Shown one piece after another: positions 1 through 11,156 of a DNA stretch of 64,000 bases (position 1 is the stretch's first letter; the number at the start of each line of letters is the position of its first letter). The stretch comes from Globodera rostochiensis (Eukaryota > Nematoda > Chromadorea > Rhabditida > Heteroderidae), in the NCBI GenBank assembly GCA_018350325.1, contig JAEVLN010000011.1, forward strand, positions 3,034,449-3,098,448, written 5' to 3'. The position numbers were made by a program, and so were the translations under genes. The notes beneath the pieces were generated by a model that had not been told where the DNA came from, did not search any database, and worked only from the letters and a program-made list of their open reading frames with translations.

Positions 1-99
1 AAGGGAGGGGAAAACCCTACTATTACGCGATTTTTTTAGCATTTTTAAGTGGATTTTTGGAGAAGACTAATGTACCGCTAAAATTAGTCGAATATTAAT

Positions 100-297
100 T
101 TATTTACATTGTCTACTATCGATAAGTTGTCCCCTCCATCCAGGAACAATCCAAGTTTGGGCGTAATCGGTCTTTTCTTTGTTGATGTCTTTTTCCAAGT
201 ACTCTTTGCCCTCGTATCCGCGCAACCTGAAAAATATTTGTAATTTGCCAGTTAAATATTACGTGACTTACGACAGATGAGGAGGCTTCATCGACAT
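100..297 (-). CDS. Small two-exon protein of 50 residues, unrecognised
   Basis: Two exons read on the minus strand, 297-272 and 226-100, joined by a 45-bp intron with a GTAAGT donor and a TTTTTCAG acceptor. The ATG at 297 starts MSMKPPHLS and the frame ends at a TAA, giving 50 residues rich in charged and aromatic amino acids (LRGYEGKEYLEKDINKEK near the middle). There is no signal peptide or membrane segment. The size and composition resemble small accessory subunits of mitochondrial complexes, but I do not recognise a family. An in-frame exon further upstream is possible, so the start is provisional. The good splice consensus and clean frame are the only support. Confidence 0.4.
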
Positions 298-300
298 AAT

Positions 301-1180
301 GACTCCTTTGTCTTAAATATGTTAGAGACGGGTCAGCTTCTAAATTGATATATATATAAAGAAATTAAAAATTGATTTTTAAGCTGCGGCAACAACTATA
401 AGCTGAGATACAGCTCTCAAAATTGTCAAACCATAGGACGGGGACCCCCTTTCGGACCCGCCCAGTTCAGAATCTCAGTATGATGAACATTTGATCAAGC
501 TAGAGCTAACCAATTCGTCTTTTTAAAAAAAAGTTATAGCTTAAAACTTGTGAAACTTGCCATTTTCCGTGCCAACTTGTCGTTGTGGCCTCCTAACTTT
601 CTTTGCTTAAATCGAATTGCTTAGCTCTTTTCTAGCACATACAGACATGGTGTGATACTAAGATTATCTGGTTTGGTCAAGTAAGCAAAAAGTTATAACG
701 TTTCAAACTTGTCGGCGCCGAACTGGGCCGCGCGAACTGACCCCGACCGCCCCCCTTTGTCAAAATTTCTGGATAATATTTTTATTTTAAAAATTGTCTG
801 AAAATGTTATTTGATGCACTGAACGAATTGGTCAATAGAAATAAAAATTGAAAATAAAGGGGGTTTTGAATCGGTTGAAATTTTTGAAAATTAAGGAAAA
901 AACGACGTGTATAAAAAACAACAAAAAATGAAGGGCCCGGTAACGGCGGCCGCCAACAGCGAGCATCGGAGTGTCCCTTTTCCTGGGGACTCAGTCGGTG
1001 AACGAACTACATGAATTTTTTTGAATTTTTACGAATCATCTAAAAGGGCAAAATTGATACAAGACTTTCCCTCCCCCCCCCCCCCCCAACTTTGAACAGC
1101 TTGCCTTTCATTGCTATACATAATCGCACACAATCGACAATAATAGATTGAAATATAATATTTTTCAGATATTGTTAGGG
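301..1180. other. Intergenic region between the 50-codon gene and RPB7
   Basis: No gene seen. The stretch is AT-rich with a GC-rich island near 690-760 and 940-1000, and a run of 15 or more C at about 1073-1087. A TTTTTCAG at 1161-1168 lies 12 bp before the RPB7 ATG and could be a trans-splice acceptor or the end of a 5' UTR intron. Divergent promoters for the flanking genes probably lie here. Confidence 0.5.
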
Positions 1181-1965
1181 ATGTTTTATCATCTTTCATT
1201 GGAGCATGAGATCCAACTCCATCCTAAATATTTTGGCCAGAATTTGATGGAGACTGTCAAACAAAAACTGTTCAGTGAAGTCGAGGGAACATGCACAGGC
1301 AAATATGGCTTTGTTATTGCGGTGACAACCATCGATACCATTGGGCATGGGATGATCCAACCCGGTTATCTTTTCTTTTTTTTGCTTGCTGTGTTAATGT
1401 GTTTTTTCGGGGCGTGGTTTTGTGACGTACCCCGTTAAATACAAAGCAATTGTGTTTCGGCCATTCAAAGGACAGGTGATGGACGCCGTTGTTAGTCAGG
1501 TATCCAACTCATTCGGAGAATATACCGCCGGGCCTCTCCAAAAACTATTGACCAAATAAAGTCAAGACCGAAGCGCTTTATTTTTTTCAAATCTAATCAG
1601 GCAGGCTCGTTTTTATCAAAGAAAAGGGAACACCACTTTCTACATCAGAATTTATTGAAAGCCTTTGTAGGTGAACAAAGTTGGCATCTTTTGCGAAATA
1701 GGCCCGCTTTCGTGCTTCATTTCAAGGCATTGTATCCCGCCGGATATGGAGTTTGAGCCAAACAACATTCCGCCCTGCTATAAAACTGCTGATGAGAGCA
1801 TTGTCATCAAACAGGACGACGAGGCTAGCAATTTTTGGCGTTTACACAAAATAAACAATTGTTCAGATTCGTCTGAAATTAATTGGTATTCGAGTGGATG
1901 CGAATGATATTTTTGCGATTGGAACTTTGATGGACGATTATCTGGGCCTTTGTTCGACTGATTGA
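1181..1965 (+). CDS. rpb-7: RNA polymerase II subunit RPB7 (POLR2G family)
   Basis: RPB7 pairs with RPB4 to form the stalk of RNA polymerase II and binds emerging RNA in the nucleus. Exons are 1181-1364, 1411-1499, 1671-1823 and 1867-1965, giving 174 residues against about 172 in the family. The start [19 protein letters not shown] and the [18 protein letters not shown] block identify it, followed by the S1/OB part with [16 protein letters not shown] and DDYLGLCS at the C-terminus. Intron 3 (1824-1866, 43 bp) has a GC donor. Intron 1 (1365-1410) has a GT donor but no AG anywhere before the conserved RGFV block, so its acceptor appears to be GG. The gene lies 134 bp upstream of SEC11 on the same strand, so the two may be one operon. 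Confidence 0.95.
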
Positions 1966-2099
1966 ACTTTTGCTTATCATTTGTTTTATGAAACTTATGC
2001 TGCGCAAATTGTTTTTGAAATTGTTTTATCGACAGTCTATTTACGAACTTTTTGATTAATAATAATTTTATGTTATTATTACTAAAAAGCATTAAAGAA

Positions 2100-2803
2100 A
2101 TGGGACTTCTGGACTTTTCCATTTTTGACGAATTCCGCCGCATGGATGGGCGTCAAATTGTATACCAATTTTTGAACTTCGCTATGATTGTCAGTTCAGC
2201 TCTGATGATATGGAAAGGTCAGGAGTTTCCTTGGTTTAACTTAATTTCGTCCTTAGGTCTCATGGTTGTGACGGGTTCTGAAAGCCCAATTGTTGTTGTT
2301 CTTTCTGGTTCCATGGAGCCCGCTTTTTACCGCGGTGACCTTTTGATGCTCACCAACGATTTGAATGACCCGATCAGAGCTGGCGACATAACTGTGTTCA
2401 AAATTGAGGGTCGTGACATTCCAATTGTGCATCGCGTGATCAAAGTACACGAAAGAAGCAATGAAGAGACGAAGTTTTTGACCAAGGGCGACAATAATAT
2501 GGTCGGGAGGGTCAATCCGACGACGGTTTAATATTCGGCCACACTTAAGGTCGATGACAGAGGGCTGTACGCTCCCGGCCAATATTGGCTGCAACGCAAA
2601 GATGTTGTCGGTCGTGCCAAGGGTTTTGTTCCGTACGTGGGCATGGTGAGTGGACCAACGATCAAATGCAACAAAAAAATGCATGATTTGTTGCATGAGT
2701 TTCTTTGTTCCTTCAGGTAACGATCATCATGAATGACTACCCTAAACTGAAGTACACTGTCCTCGCTCTGCTTGGTCTCTTTGTGCTTCTGCACCGGGAG
2801 TGA
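2100..2803 (+). CDS. sec-11: Signal peptidase complex catalytic subunit SEC11
   Basis: SEC11 is the membrane-bound serine protease that removes signal peptides in the ER. Exons are 2100-2501, 2550-2645 and 2717-2803, giving 194 residues, close to the usual 180-195. One N-terminal membrane segment precedes the S26-type motifs. The nucleophile serine is in [15 protein letters not shown], the general-base histidine (in place of the bacterial lysine) is in IVHRVIKVH, and the aspartates are in TKGDNNM and [12 protein letters not shown]-terminal hydrophobic segment ends in LLHRE. The ATG at 2100 matches the usual MGLLD-like start. AAAG just upstream could be a trans-splice acceptor for a downstream operon gene. 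Confidence 0.95.
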
Positions 2804-3094
2804 ATGTTGTTGCATTGTTACTGCCAAAAGCGCTTTTCCTTTGTCTGTGGTCGAGATATGTTCCTACTTTTAAGATCGAAATTAACCATTTTTACCTTTC
2901 GGTTCGGCTCTATCCCATTGCTTTGTCTATCGTTTTGATCTAATTATTTATTCTTTAAAGGTATTACTGTTTCTAGTAGCGGAGTAAAACATTGTTGCGA
3001 AATTTCACCATTTAAAAAATGATTCCTTAGGTTCATTAACTTTTTTTTGTTGAAAAATACGCCATAATTACATCAAGCTTACAAATCCTATGGT

Positions 3095-5084
3095 ATGGTT
3101 CGTGTCAACCTGGTATTATCCTTGTACGTCGGGTGTATCGCATATTTTTGCGTTACGGACAGCACAAAAATCCATTCGAATGTCATTGAACTGAGCGACC
3201 GTTTTTTGGAGGTGATGGACCAAGGGCTCTGGTTTGTGGTGGTGAGTTTTAACCTATCACTTAAAAATTGCGGTTGGCGTCAATTACCTATGAAAAATAG
3301 CAGGCATTTGTGCCCGTGCGATGGCGGAATTGCGCCGGCAAGAAATACTGCACTAATACGCATTGTTAAGATTTTACCCAATTTTTGTTTTGGCGGGATT
3401 CTAATTGATTGTTTTTGTCCTAAATTGGCATTTACTGAACTCGATTTCCATCACTCCTTGGCCAACACCCCTCATAGAAAATACCCCCCCCCCCATCCTC
3501 CCCAGTTTTACGCTCCGTGGTGCGCTCACTGCAAAAAACTGATGCCGGCGTGGGAACATATGGCACACGCCCTAGCTGATAAGAACTCGGCTGCCCGGGT
3601 TGGCAAATTGGACTGCACTCGTTTCTCCTCTGTTTCGTCTGCGTTACACGTTAAAGGATACCCAACAATCATTTTGTAATATTAAAAATTACATCCTTTG
3701 TTAAAAGAGCCTTTTTAAGCTTCCGAAATGGCGTCCAATTGCATTATGAGGGCGAACGGCGCAAAGAAGAAATGGTTAAATTTGTGGAAAAATGTTCGGG
3801 TCCAATCGTCGACAGAATTGACACTTTAACAAAATTCGCAGAGGTAAAAGCGATTTTTCCACTTCCAAACATAAAATTTTCTCCGCTTAAGTTGCGTAAG
3901 AACTGCAAAAACGAACCATTCTTTGTGTTCTTTGACCCCGCGCTGAGAGCGGAGGAGGAAAAGTCGCCAGAAAATGAGCTTTGGCGACAATTTGAAAAAG
4001 TATCCGAGTCGTTATTTACCGAAGTGCGCTTTTTTGAGCTTCGTGACAAAGAATTGTTGCCAGAGAACACGGAATTTGATGGGAATGAGACGAAAGTGCT
4101 GGTGTTTAGAGATTTGGATTATTCGGTGGAATTTGATGCGGACAAAGGTGGGGGACGATAATATATTTTGGTTAAATCATTTGCTAATTACCATTGTCAG
4201 ATGACCTGTCAAAATGGGTCGGAAGACAGCGATGGCCCTTTCTTCCCCAAATCAGCGCGCCAAACGTTCGCATAATTGCCGATTCAACCGACAAACTGCT
4301 GGTGTTGGCTTCAGTGGATGGAATGGACATGCACAATGCCAGCACAGACTCGGGGAGGTCGTTCATTCATCTGATCAAGGCGAAGGAACCAAATCGCTCA
4401 TTCTCTTTGCTCTCAGGTTCTTAGACATGGTAAAACGGACCGCCGTTGAAGCTCTTGCCGATGTGGAAATCGGAGAGCACTTTCAGTTCGGTTGGTTGGA
4501 CGGTGGCCAAATAGCGAATGGTATTGTGATGGACACTCTTCCGGTGCCAAGTGATGGCTGATTGGCTGATTTCGCATTTTTATCGTTTCTCGTTTCAGAT
4601 TTGGTGGTGTTCAACCATAGCAGCTACGAATATTACCTCAATGACGACCAACCGGCGCAAATGACTGCCCAATCGCTGTTGTTGTTCCTTCGCAGCGTTC
4701 GGCAAGGAGATGTGGTGGTTCAGGGGGGCCGGGCGTGGATCACGCGGCTGAGACGGATGGTCTACGAGGTCACCAGGTGAGAGACCTTCTGACTGACAGA
4801 CAGACAGAATCATTTGCTTCTGCCTAACTTCGAATTTGACGACTTTCGAGCGTTTCAGCAATGTTTATGACATGTTCAACCACCAACCCATCCTTACCGT
4901 TTGTCTTTTCGGCGTCCCCTTGGCCTTCTTCTCCATCATTACTTACTCAATCTGCTCAGCCGACTTTTCTGTTGAAAGGGATGAAATTTATCCGGATGAG
5001 GAAGAGGAGGACGTTCCGATGGAAGAATTTGACGATTCTGGCAGCCGCGACGCATCAATTGATAGCCACAAGAAAGCGGATTGA
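3095..5084 (+). CDS. TMX3-like transmembrane thioredoxin, ER protein disulfide isomerase family
   Basis: This is a probable ER membrane oxidoreductase that acts on substrate disulfides. Exons are 3095-3241, 3506-3675, 3720-3843, 3892-4147, 4201-4357, 4417-4550, 4599-4776 and 4859-5084, all in phase. A signal peptide is followed by one redox-active thioredoxin domain with FYAPWCAHCKK and a cis-proline in GYPTI. Redox-inactive thioredoxin-like domains follow. A C-terminal membrane segment near ILTVCLFGVPLAFF leads to a short acidic cytosolic tail ending KKAD, which fits the KKxx ER-retrieval signal. The active site reads CAHC where the family usually has CGHC. The 48-bp segment 3844-3891 is in frame and could be retained. 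The length of about 400 residues is close to human TMX3 (about 450). Confidence 0.88.
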
Positions 5085-5538
5085 CCACCGAATTTCATCC
5101 AATAGCAAATTTCGATCTCTTATTTCTCAAATGACCACTAGTCATTGCTTTTTAGTGTCTGAAACAAAATCAAATTCTGAAGTATGGGCTTATAACAAAG
5201 TCGAGACAATAATCCATGCACACCCACACCCCCCACCGACCACTTCCATTCCCCCCACAGAAAATATGGGGGTTGATTCTGACGATGCTTTCGGTGTCAT
5301 ATTTCCCGCCTCGGCAACTCAAATCTCACCAGCGAAAATGTTAAAATTTGCTTTATTTTGAACATTATGTGGGAGTCCGTAATTTGGCCAATTGGTAATT
5401 CACATTCGCCGACTTTGGGGCTAATTTGAGAAAAGGAATAAATTTGTACGCTTATTAGTTTGACGCTTTTTTGGAATTGGTTAAATCATTCCGACTGAAT
5501 TCTCTTCATCAAAGTAAAAGGCTAAGCGAATTGAAGCG
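5085..5538. other. Intergenic region after the TMX3-like gene
   Basis: About 450 bp with no supported gene. It probably holds the 3' UTR of the TMX3-like gene and the promoter of the next one. I see no repeat or RNA gene here. Confidence 0.4.
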
Positions 5539-6839
5539 ATGGACAATGGCGGGGAGAAGAACGGCACTCGGCGGCAGAAGCCGAGAAGTTCAATTCCTTT
5601 GATAGGAAGGCGGTGTTCGTGTGTCATCGAAATGTCCGATGGGAAGGCGGCGGAGACGAGGGGAGGAGGAGGAGGAGGAGGAAATGCGAGGGGATGGGAG
5701 GACAGTCTTTGGAAAGGCCAAACCGCCGCTTTTCCTGACTTTCCCCTCTCAGAAATTGACTCCCTCTCGAACGACCATTCATTGGCCGTCGTGGAGTTTG
5801 ACCCTAACGACCGTCGTTACCGCTGCTGTTGTGGACAGAGCCACGCGACGGTCAGAAAACGTTGGCATTTCCAGAATAGCTAAGCCTAGCAGTCCTTGGC
5901 ATTACATTTGTTCCTTTTCTGACAAAGCTCCCCCCCCCCTTCGGCAGACCGGAGTACGGATCATCGCCGGAGGGCTGTGTGTGACCGTTCTTCTCGAGTT
6001 TTGGCAGCTCTGTTGGCACTTTCTCCCTTCCCTCGGCACTTCCAACACTTTCCCCGCTCCAACCACAGGGTAAATGTCAGCCACCGTAACGCAAACAGCA
6101 TCTACAGTACCCCTCAACAGTTCCGTGGTCCAATTGCTCTTCGGTCTCTTCACTGTCTCTTCGGTACTCTTTGCCCTTTGGCGAGAAAGTTCCAACTTTC
6201 TTCTGCCCTATTTGCTGCTTCAGTGCATTGGACTATCTGCTGTGTAATCCCCCCCCCACCCGCAAACACTTAATTTGCTTCTTTAATCAATTAGTTTCGT
6301 CATTTTCCTCGCTCTATTTTATGTCGTATTGGACAATGATGTGGAGACGATAAAAGCTTTCGTGAACAGTCACGGGCCGGTGAAAGCAGCAACTACTGAT
6401 AATGCCGAACTTGGTAATTAGGCCCTATTGCACTTTAGTCGTAATCGAAAATACCGACTACATGGCAGAGTTGCAGCAGTCTCTAACTTTACACCCAATT
6501 TGATCCGTTTCAGTGTACATGGGATGGACCCTATGCTTGTCTTGTCTGTGCCTTCTGGCCATCCAACTTTGGCTCATCTCAATCGTATTCACCTGCTGGC
6601 GCTATTTCCGCGACAAACGGATTTTATTCCGAGGTATTATCGTCAATACGCAGTCGGAAAGATGCCTATGCCTGTAGGGTATTGTTGTTGGAAGTGTTGA
6701 GAATGTGTAATTAATCGCACTTCCGCTTTAGAGACACAACCAAGAAGAACAACAGCGGACGGGGGACGACGAACTTTTGAGGAAAGTTGCTAATGAGCTA
6801 ATGATGCCATGCCCTCTCCCTGCCCACACCAATATTTAA
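5539..6839 (+). CDS. Four-pass membrane protein with CCCG..H motif (LAPTM4-like / nematode DUF7027 type)
   Basis: Exons 5539-5850, 5948-6011, 6081-6243, 6295-6413, 6514-6641 and 6732-6839 join in phase to give about 297 residues. The N-terminal 90 residues are charged and glycine-rich and contain a glycine run. A cysteine cluster RYRCCCGQSHATTGVRIIAG leads into the first membrane segment. Further segments are near VVQLLFGLFTVSSVLFALW, VIFLALFYVVL and LCLLAIQLWLISIVF, the last followed by CWRYFRDKR. This layout is typical of nematode four-pass proteins related to lysosome-associated LAPTM4; that assignment is inference. The last splice is uncertain. A donor at 6642 gives an acidic tail ending PAHTNI, while a donor at 6634 gives a shorter tail. 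Confidence 0.65.
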
Positions 6840-6840
6840 T

Positions 6841-9244
6841 TTATTGCTTTTCAAATATTGGTTCAATTTGGTCGTCATCATTTAATGTAACGGGAAGCAC
6901 TCGCTGAATCTTTTCATTGCTTCTCAGCAAATCCACTTCGCTCTTCACAACTTCCATCTAAAACTGAAATAAAGTTATGCACCTCCACTTATAAACGCAC
7001 ATTCACTGGGAACAGTTGGGAAGGCATTGCTCTACGAATTCGCGCGTACACTTTTTCATTCCGTTTAGACACGACAAGCCGTTGAATGCCATCAAATGCC
7101 GTGCAAAGACGGCACGAAACGCATTTATGAGCTCTATTCAACTGAAAACGAGGCTTTTTGGAAAATTCGTCTAATTTTCGACCTGCAACAGTCTTGCCGG
7201 AACATCTTTTGCCGTCTTCCTCATGCCTTTCTCCATAATTACAAAACTGAACTCCCCCAACAAAGTGCCGTCCCTGTCAACACTTTTGGTCTTGTGGTCG
7301 GCCCGGTACTCCTGCCATCGCACTTTGAACTTACAAGACTCGACCTTGGAACGGGAGAGCAACGGACAGCCCTGGTCATGTGGGCAGGGCGCAAACACGT
7401 GGCCTGGTTCGAGCCGAGTCGGGATTGGTACATCGTCGGGCAACTTAAACCAAAAATGAAACCGTTCATCTGGTTCGCCCTGTACAAATGGGCTACGCCT
7501 CAGTCCGAACAGAAATTTCTTTCAAAAATACGACCAACCTTTTCCCTGGCTACGCAGTATTTCTCGTAAGTCTCCACTTTGTTGTCGGCGAACAGTTCAA
7601 TCGTGTACTGGTCCAATTTATCGTGTTTGCGTAACAGTTCCTTTGTTTTATTCGCGTCGAAGTCATTCCCAGCGATGAGAATAAAGTCACGGACTTGAAC
7701 CAGCGCTTTGAATGCATCCGGCATGGGCGAGTCCACCACAACGAGAAACCCAAAAACAAATTACACAAAATTCCAAAAATCGATGTTTAAATGAATCGAA
7801 AATCTCGTTCAGTTTGGTCCCATTTAAAAGAAACTATCCCAAACAAAAAGCACCTTTTGGTCCTCTTCCAAAGCCTTTCCACCAGTTCAAGACGTTCCTC
7901 TTGGGACGCAAGTTCGATGAGCGTTCTGTGCAAAATGACCAAATCGTAGGTGTGTTTCGGAGAGGGGAAAAGGTCCTTCCGGAAGAAAACATTCTGAGTG
8001 ATCATTTCGCCTGAATCCGCATAATTTTTTCCCTGAAAGATTTTTTTTAAAAAAAAAAATCTAAAACAGGAGTTTAGGACAACCCACCCTAAGTAAATCC
8101 ATCGACAATTGGCGAATAATAAAATCCTTGTCCATGAGGGAATATTCGTGAACTCTGTCACCTGTAAGGAAAAGATTTGTTCATGGCGTATGGAGTATTA
8201 AAAAACATGAATGAGTGAACACCAACGACTACCCCCCCCCCCAATTGGCCCCTCCCCCCATCTTGTAGCCCTACCCCAATTATTGCTTGTTTCTCTGTAT
8301 AAGAAAATGCCCAGCCTTACCCCATCGTTCAAAGGCGGCCCAAAATGCGGCTCCGATGCCACTGCCAAAGTCCAGCACCGTCTCGGGCACAAATCCATTC
8401 CGGTCAAACTCGGCCAGAACCCGACGCATTTCGGCGAAATACCCACCAAATCTGGAAGGAAAGCGACCGTTTCTCACCCATTTCAAACAGCCAAAAGACC
8501 TCGAAAGAGCAAAGATAACAGACGCCTCTTTGTCTTTAAATTTCAGCGGCTTCCAGTTGTAACGCGCCCACGCTAACCGTTTTTGTGCCTCTTTGTCAAA
8601 CTCTTTGCTAAGGATGGGCCGCTCTTTGGTGTCCTCCCATTGGTACATTAACGCGGGGTTCTCTTCGAACATTTCGTTCATAATCTGTCGACGCGCCATG
8701 CGCACCTCCTCCGGACTAGCCGGAAAACGTCGCATGTCCAACGTGCTGGACAGCTACAAATTTCAAAATCACCGCCTAAACGGACGTCGATCGACACCTC
8801 GTCAGCCTCATTTTGCAGCATTTTCGGCGGTTTCTTACAGTCCAAAATGATCCCACCAAGAGCTTCCATCGCTTCGGCTGGCAACTGCGACAATTTCGTC
8901 ACACGGGCATTTTGTATGGCCTCTTAAATGGAGGAGATGACCGTACAATGCGCGTTTCCGTGCCAACTTGGCGGGATGGAAAGTTTGACAATGGATTTGA
9001 CTTCCGTGCCGCAGTTTATCGACGTCAAATGAGCGACCCGACCATCTGCAGACGTTTTTTCGATTCCATTGGACAACGCCCACGTCCAAAGCGAAGTCCG
9101 TGGAGCTCGGGCTCTCTTCAAGCCAATTGAAGTCGCTTTAACGGCTGACGATTGGGACAAAATGGGCAAAAGCGGCGGGGCCAAAACGGATGGAGGACAT
9201 CGGCGAAGAGATCGGACGACACGGCCCCTTGCCGGAAAACGCAT
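6841..9244 (-). CDS. METTL17 / Rsm22-type mitoribosome assembly methyltransferase-like protein
   Basis: METTL17 binds the small mitoribosomal subunit during assembly and carries an iron-sulfur cluster. Minus-strand exons are 8753-8321, 8161-8088, 8032-7854, 7749-7539, 7443-7183, 7141-7001 and 6957-6841, preceded by 8798 to about 8925. All internal phases close. Key features are the SAM-fold motif VLDFGSGIGAAFWA, the strand LVVVDSPMPDAF, and the cysteines VFAPCPHDQGCPL, ESCKFKVRWQ and RLCTAFDG that match the family cluster ligands. The N-terminal exon is unresolved. An ATG at 9244 opens an arginine-rich, mitochondrial-presequence-like stretch, but its splice to EAIQNARVTKLSQ is not proven. Intron 7750-7853 has no AG acceptor and appears to end in GG. 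The gene lies 268 bp downstream of PHPT1 on the same strand. Confidence 0.85.
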
Positions 9245-9512
9245 TCTGCTAATTAAAAGCTGTTAGAACAATGTAAAAAGTCAAATCTAAAAAATAAAAA
9301 TCCATCGAATTCGTAATCAGATTTCGCATCATTTTACCAGTTGCATAAAATGGAATAATTTATGTGTAAATCTAAATTACATGGTGATGACGACACTTCA
9401 TAGACACCGACATTTCATAGACTAATTTCGTAGACAAAGGCTTAAAATTGGATTTTGGCCTAATCTATGAAAGTGTCGGCGCACCATACAATGCATCAAA
9501 ATGGGTTATTTC
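9245..9512. repeat. Short inverted repeat between PHPT1 and METTL17
   Basis: A TTTCATAGAC-type motif recurs near 9398-9435. CCGACATTTCATAGAC near 9407 is matched in inverted orientation by TCTATGAAAGTGTCGG near 9464-9479. It may be a degraded MITE. It would be transcribed if the three minus-strand genes are co-transcribed. Confidence 0.35.
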
Positions 9513-9945
9513 CTAATATCCTTCGTTGGACCATCCGATCTTATAGTCTGGATAGTGATCTTTTAACAGCTCCACAGATTTTGCATGATCAGCACGCCCA
9601 AACCCCTGTTAAAAGCCGTTGTCTTAATTAAAAGAAGAAAAATGCCTGAGAATATCCGTAAACAAAGATGCTCTTGGCCTTTGGTTCGTGTCTGATTCGG
9701 CCTCCGCCAACACAAGCGAACTGAAGCGACCCACCGCCTTCTTTCTCCGTCACTTCCTCCAAAATATTTGCGTGAAAATGGCACCGACCGTACCCTCGGA
9801 CCAAAAATTTTTCTGATTTCCTATCCGAAGCCTTAACATAAATTTATTTTTCGATTCATTCCAAGGAACATACTTTTATAAGTATGTATTTAAATACACC
9901 TTCCGGATCGATGTTAACATTGGGAATTGTCGCGAGGATTGCCAT
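9513..9945 (-). CDS. phip-1: 14-kDa phosphohistidine phosphatase PHPT1 (Janus family)
   Basis: PHPT1 removes phosphate from phosphohistidine in cytosolic proteins. Exons 9945-9874, 9831-9646 and 9605-9513 encode 116 residues against about 125 in human. VNIDPEGVFKYILIK is the N-terminal strand. VRGYGRCHFHANILEEV carries the catalytic histidine, and CVGGGRIRHEPKAKSIFVYGYS and YPDYKIGWSNEGY are the other family blocks. Intron 2 (9606-9645, 40 bp) is GC-AG with CAG before the donor. The gene is 168 bp downstream of RPB6 on the same strand, which suggests co-transcription. Confidence 0.93.
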
Positions 9946-10113
9946 CGAAAACGTTTGACTGAACGATCTTCTTACCAACAGAAGCATAAACATTAAAAGA
10001 ATGTATATATATTCTATGAACATTTCATGCGACTCGAAGTAAGCATCAGATTAGTTAAAACATTATGAATGAACATATTAATTGTTGTGTAAAAATGAAA
10101 CATAACAATTTTA

Positions 10114-11156
10114 TCACCAGTCCGTAATATGTAATTCATCGATGCCCCAATCTTCGAAAGAACCATCAGGCAAATATCGACGAATGATTATCGGAATCTT
10201 CTGATCCTTAATAAAATGACGAAATAACCCCCCAAAGGCATGCCGTTAATGTCAAAACTTTAAGCAAGAGCAAAGCTGGGCGAATCCCGATAAAATACCG
10301 CAAATCGCTCATGAAAAATTTGTTCCTAGACTGCAAAAATATCGCTTATAATTGCTTTAAAAAAATGTACAAAATCCAAGGCTAGATAGATACCATGGTC
10401 CATGGCCCAGGCCCGTAGCCAGAAATTTTTTTCGGGGGGGGGCAGTTTTTAGGGGTGTATTTTTTCCTTTTTATTGCATTTTTGTTAAGAAATTTTCAAA
10501 AATGCAAATTTTTTTTTGCGAATTCTGCTTTACCGTTGTGGGACGGGGGGTCGGCGGTGCCGATAGGCGCCGCCGAGAAAAAATTTTTGAATTTTTGATG
10601 ACAATTTGTTAAGAAAAATGGTCCAAAAATTACAATATTGCAAAACAAGCCCCCCCCCCCCCTATTTAGGGTTGTGTTTTTCCCTTTTTTTGCACTTTTC
10701 TTAAGAAATAAAAAGTGTTTGTTTCGTGGGGTGCGATTTTTCTGAGAAAATTCCGTTAGAATTTCTTATAAAAATTCGTTCTCTAAAATTGACCACACCT
10801 TAAGCTCTTTGCGTGCAATTTCCAACGGGTCCGACTCGCCCTCAATTTCGACCATTACCGGCGCACCCATCGCTATTTGCAGGGCCCTTGTTCCAAGAAC
10901 TCTTGCACGTTCGTACTTCGTCATAAATGGCGTTGTTACTCTGTTGGATGATGCGACTTTGTCCGCAACCTTTGAAAGAAAAAAAAGTCACCCTAAACTG
11001 TGTTACAAATAAATAAATTACATCGACAATTTGAACATTTTCAGCGCCTTCCTCTTCTCCAGCCGGGTGATCTAAATCAATGTCTTCCACGGGTTCCTCC
11101 TCCATAAACTCATCGCCGTCCATTTCTCCTCCATCATAATCTTCGTCATCGGCCAT
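10114..11156 (-). CDS. rpb-6: RNA polymerase subunit RPB6 (POLR2F family)
   Basis: RPB6 is shared by RNA polymerases I, II and III and helps hold the assembled enzyme together. Exons are 11156-11022, 10969-10799 and 10206-10114, giving 132 residues (human 127). The acidic N-terminus [17 protein letters not shown] is typical. The conserved core reads [20 protein letters not shown] and then [19 protein letters not shown], and the protein ends DELHITDW. The second intron is 592 bp and contains C/G-rich repeat sequence, unlike the short introns around it. RPB6 is divergent from the RPRD gene 706 bp away and probably heads a minus-strand cluster with PHPT1 and METTL17. Confidence 0.95.
10390..10720. 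repeat. Repeat insertion in RPB6 intron 2
   Basis: This intronic segment starts with GGCCCGTAGCCAGAAA, then a G run. It holds a block, TTAGGGGTGTATTTTTT followed by TTTTTATTGCATTTTTGTTAAG, that recurs at about 61335-61385 inside the hAT-like MITE. A related block lies near 10665-10710. A run of 14 C lies at about 10651-10664. This is evidence of a dispersed element, but no clean ends or target duplication are visible here. Confidence 0.5.
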
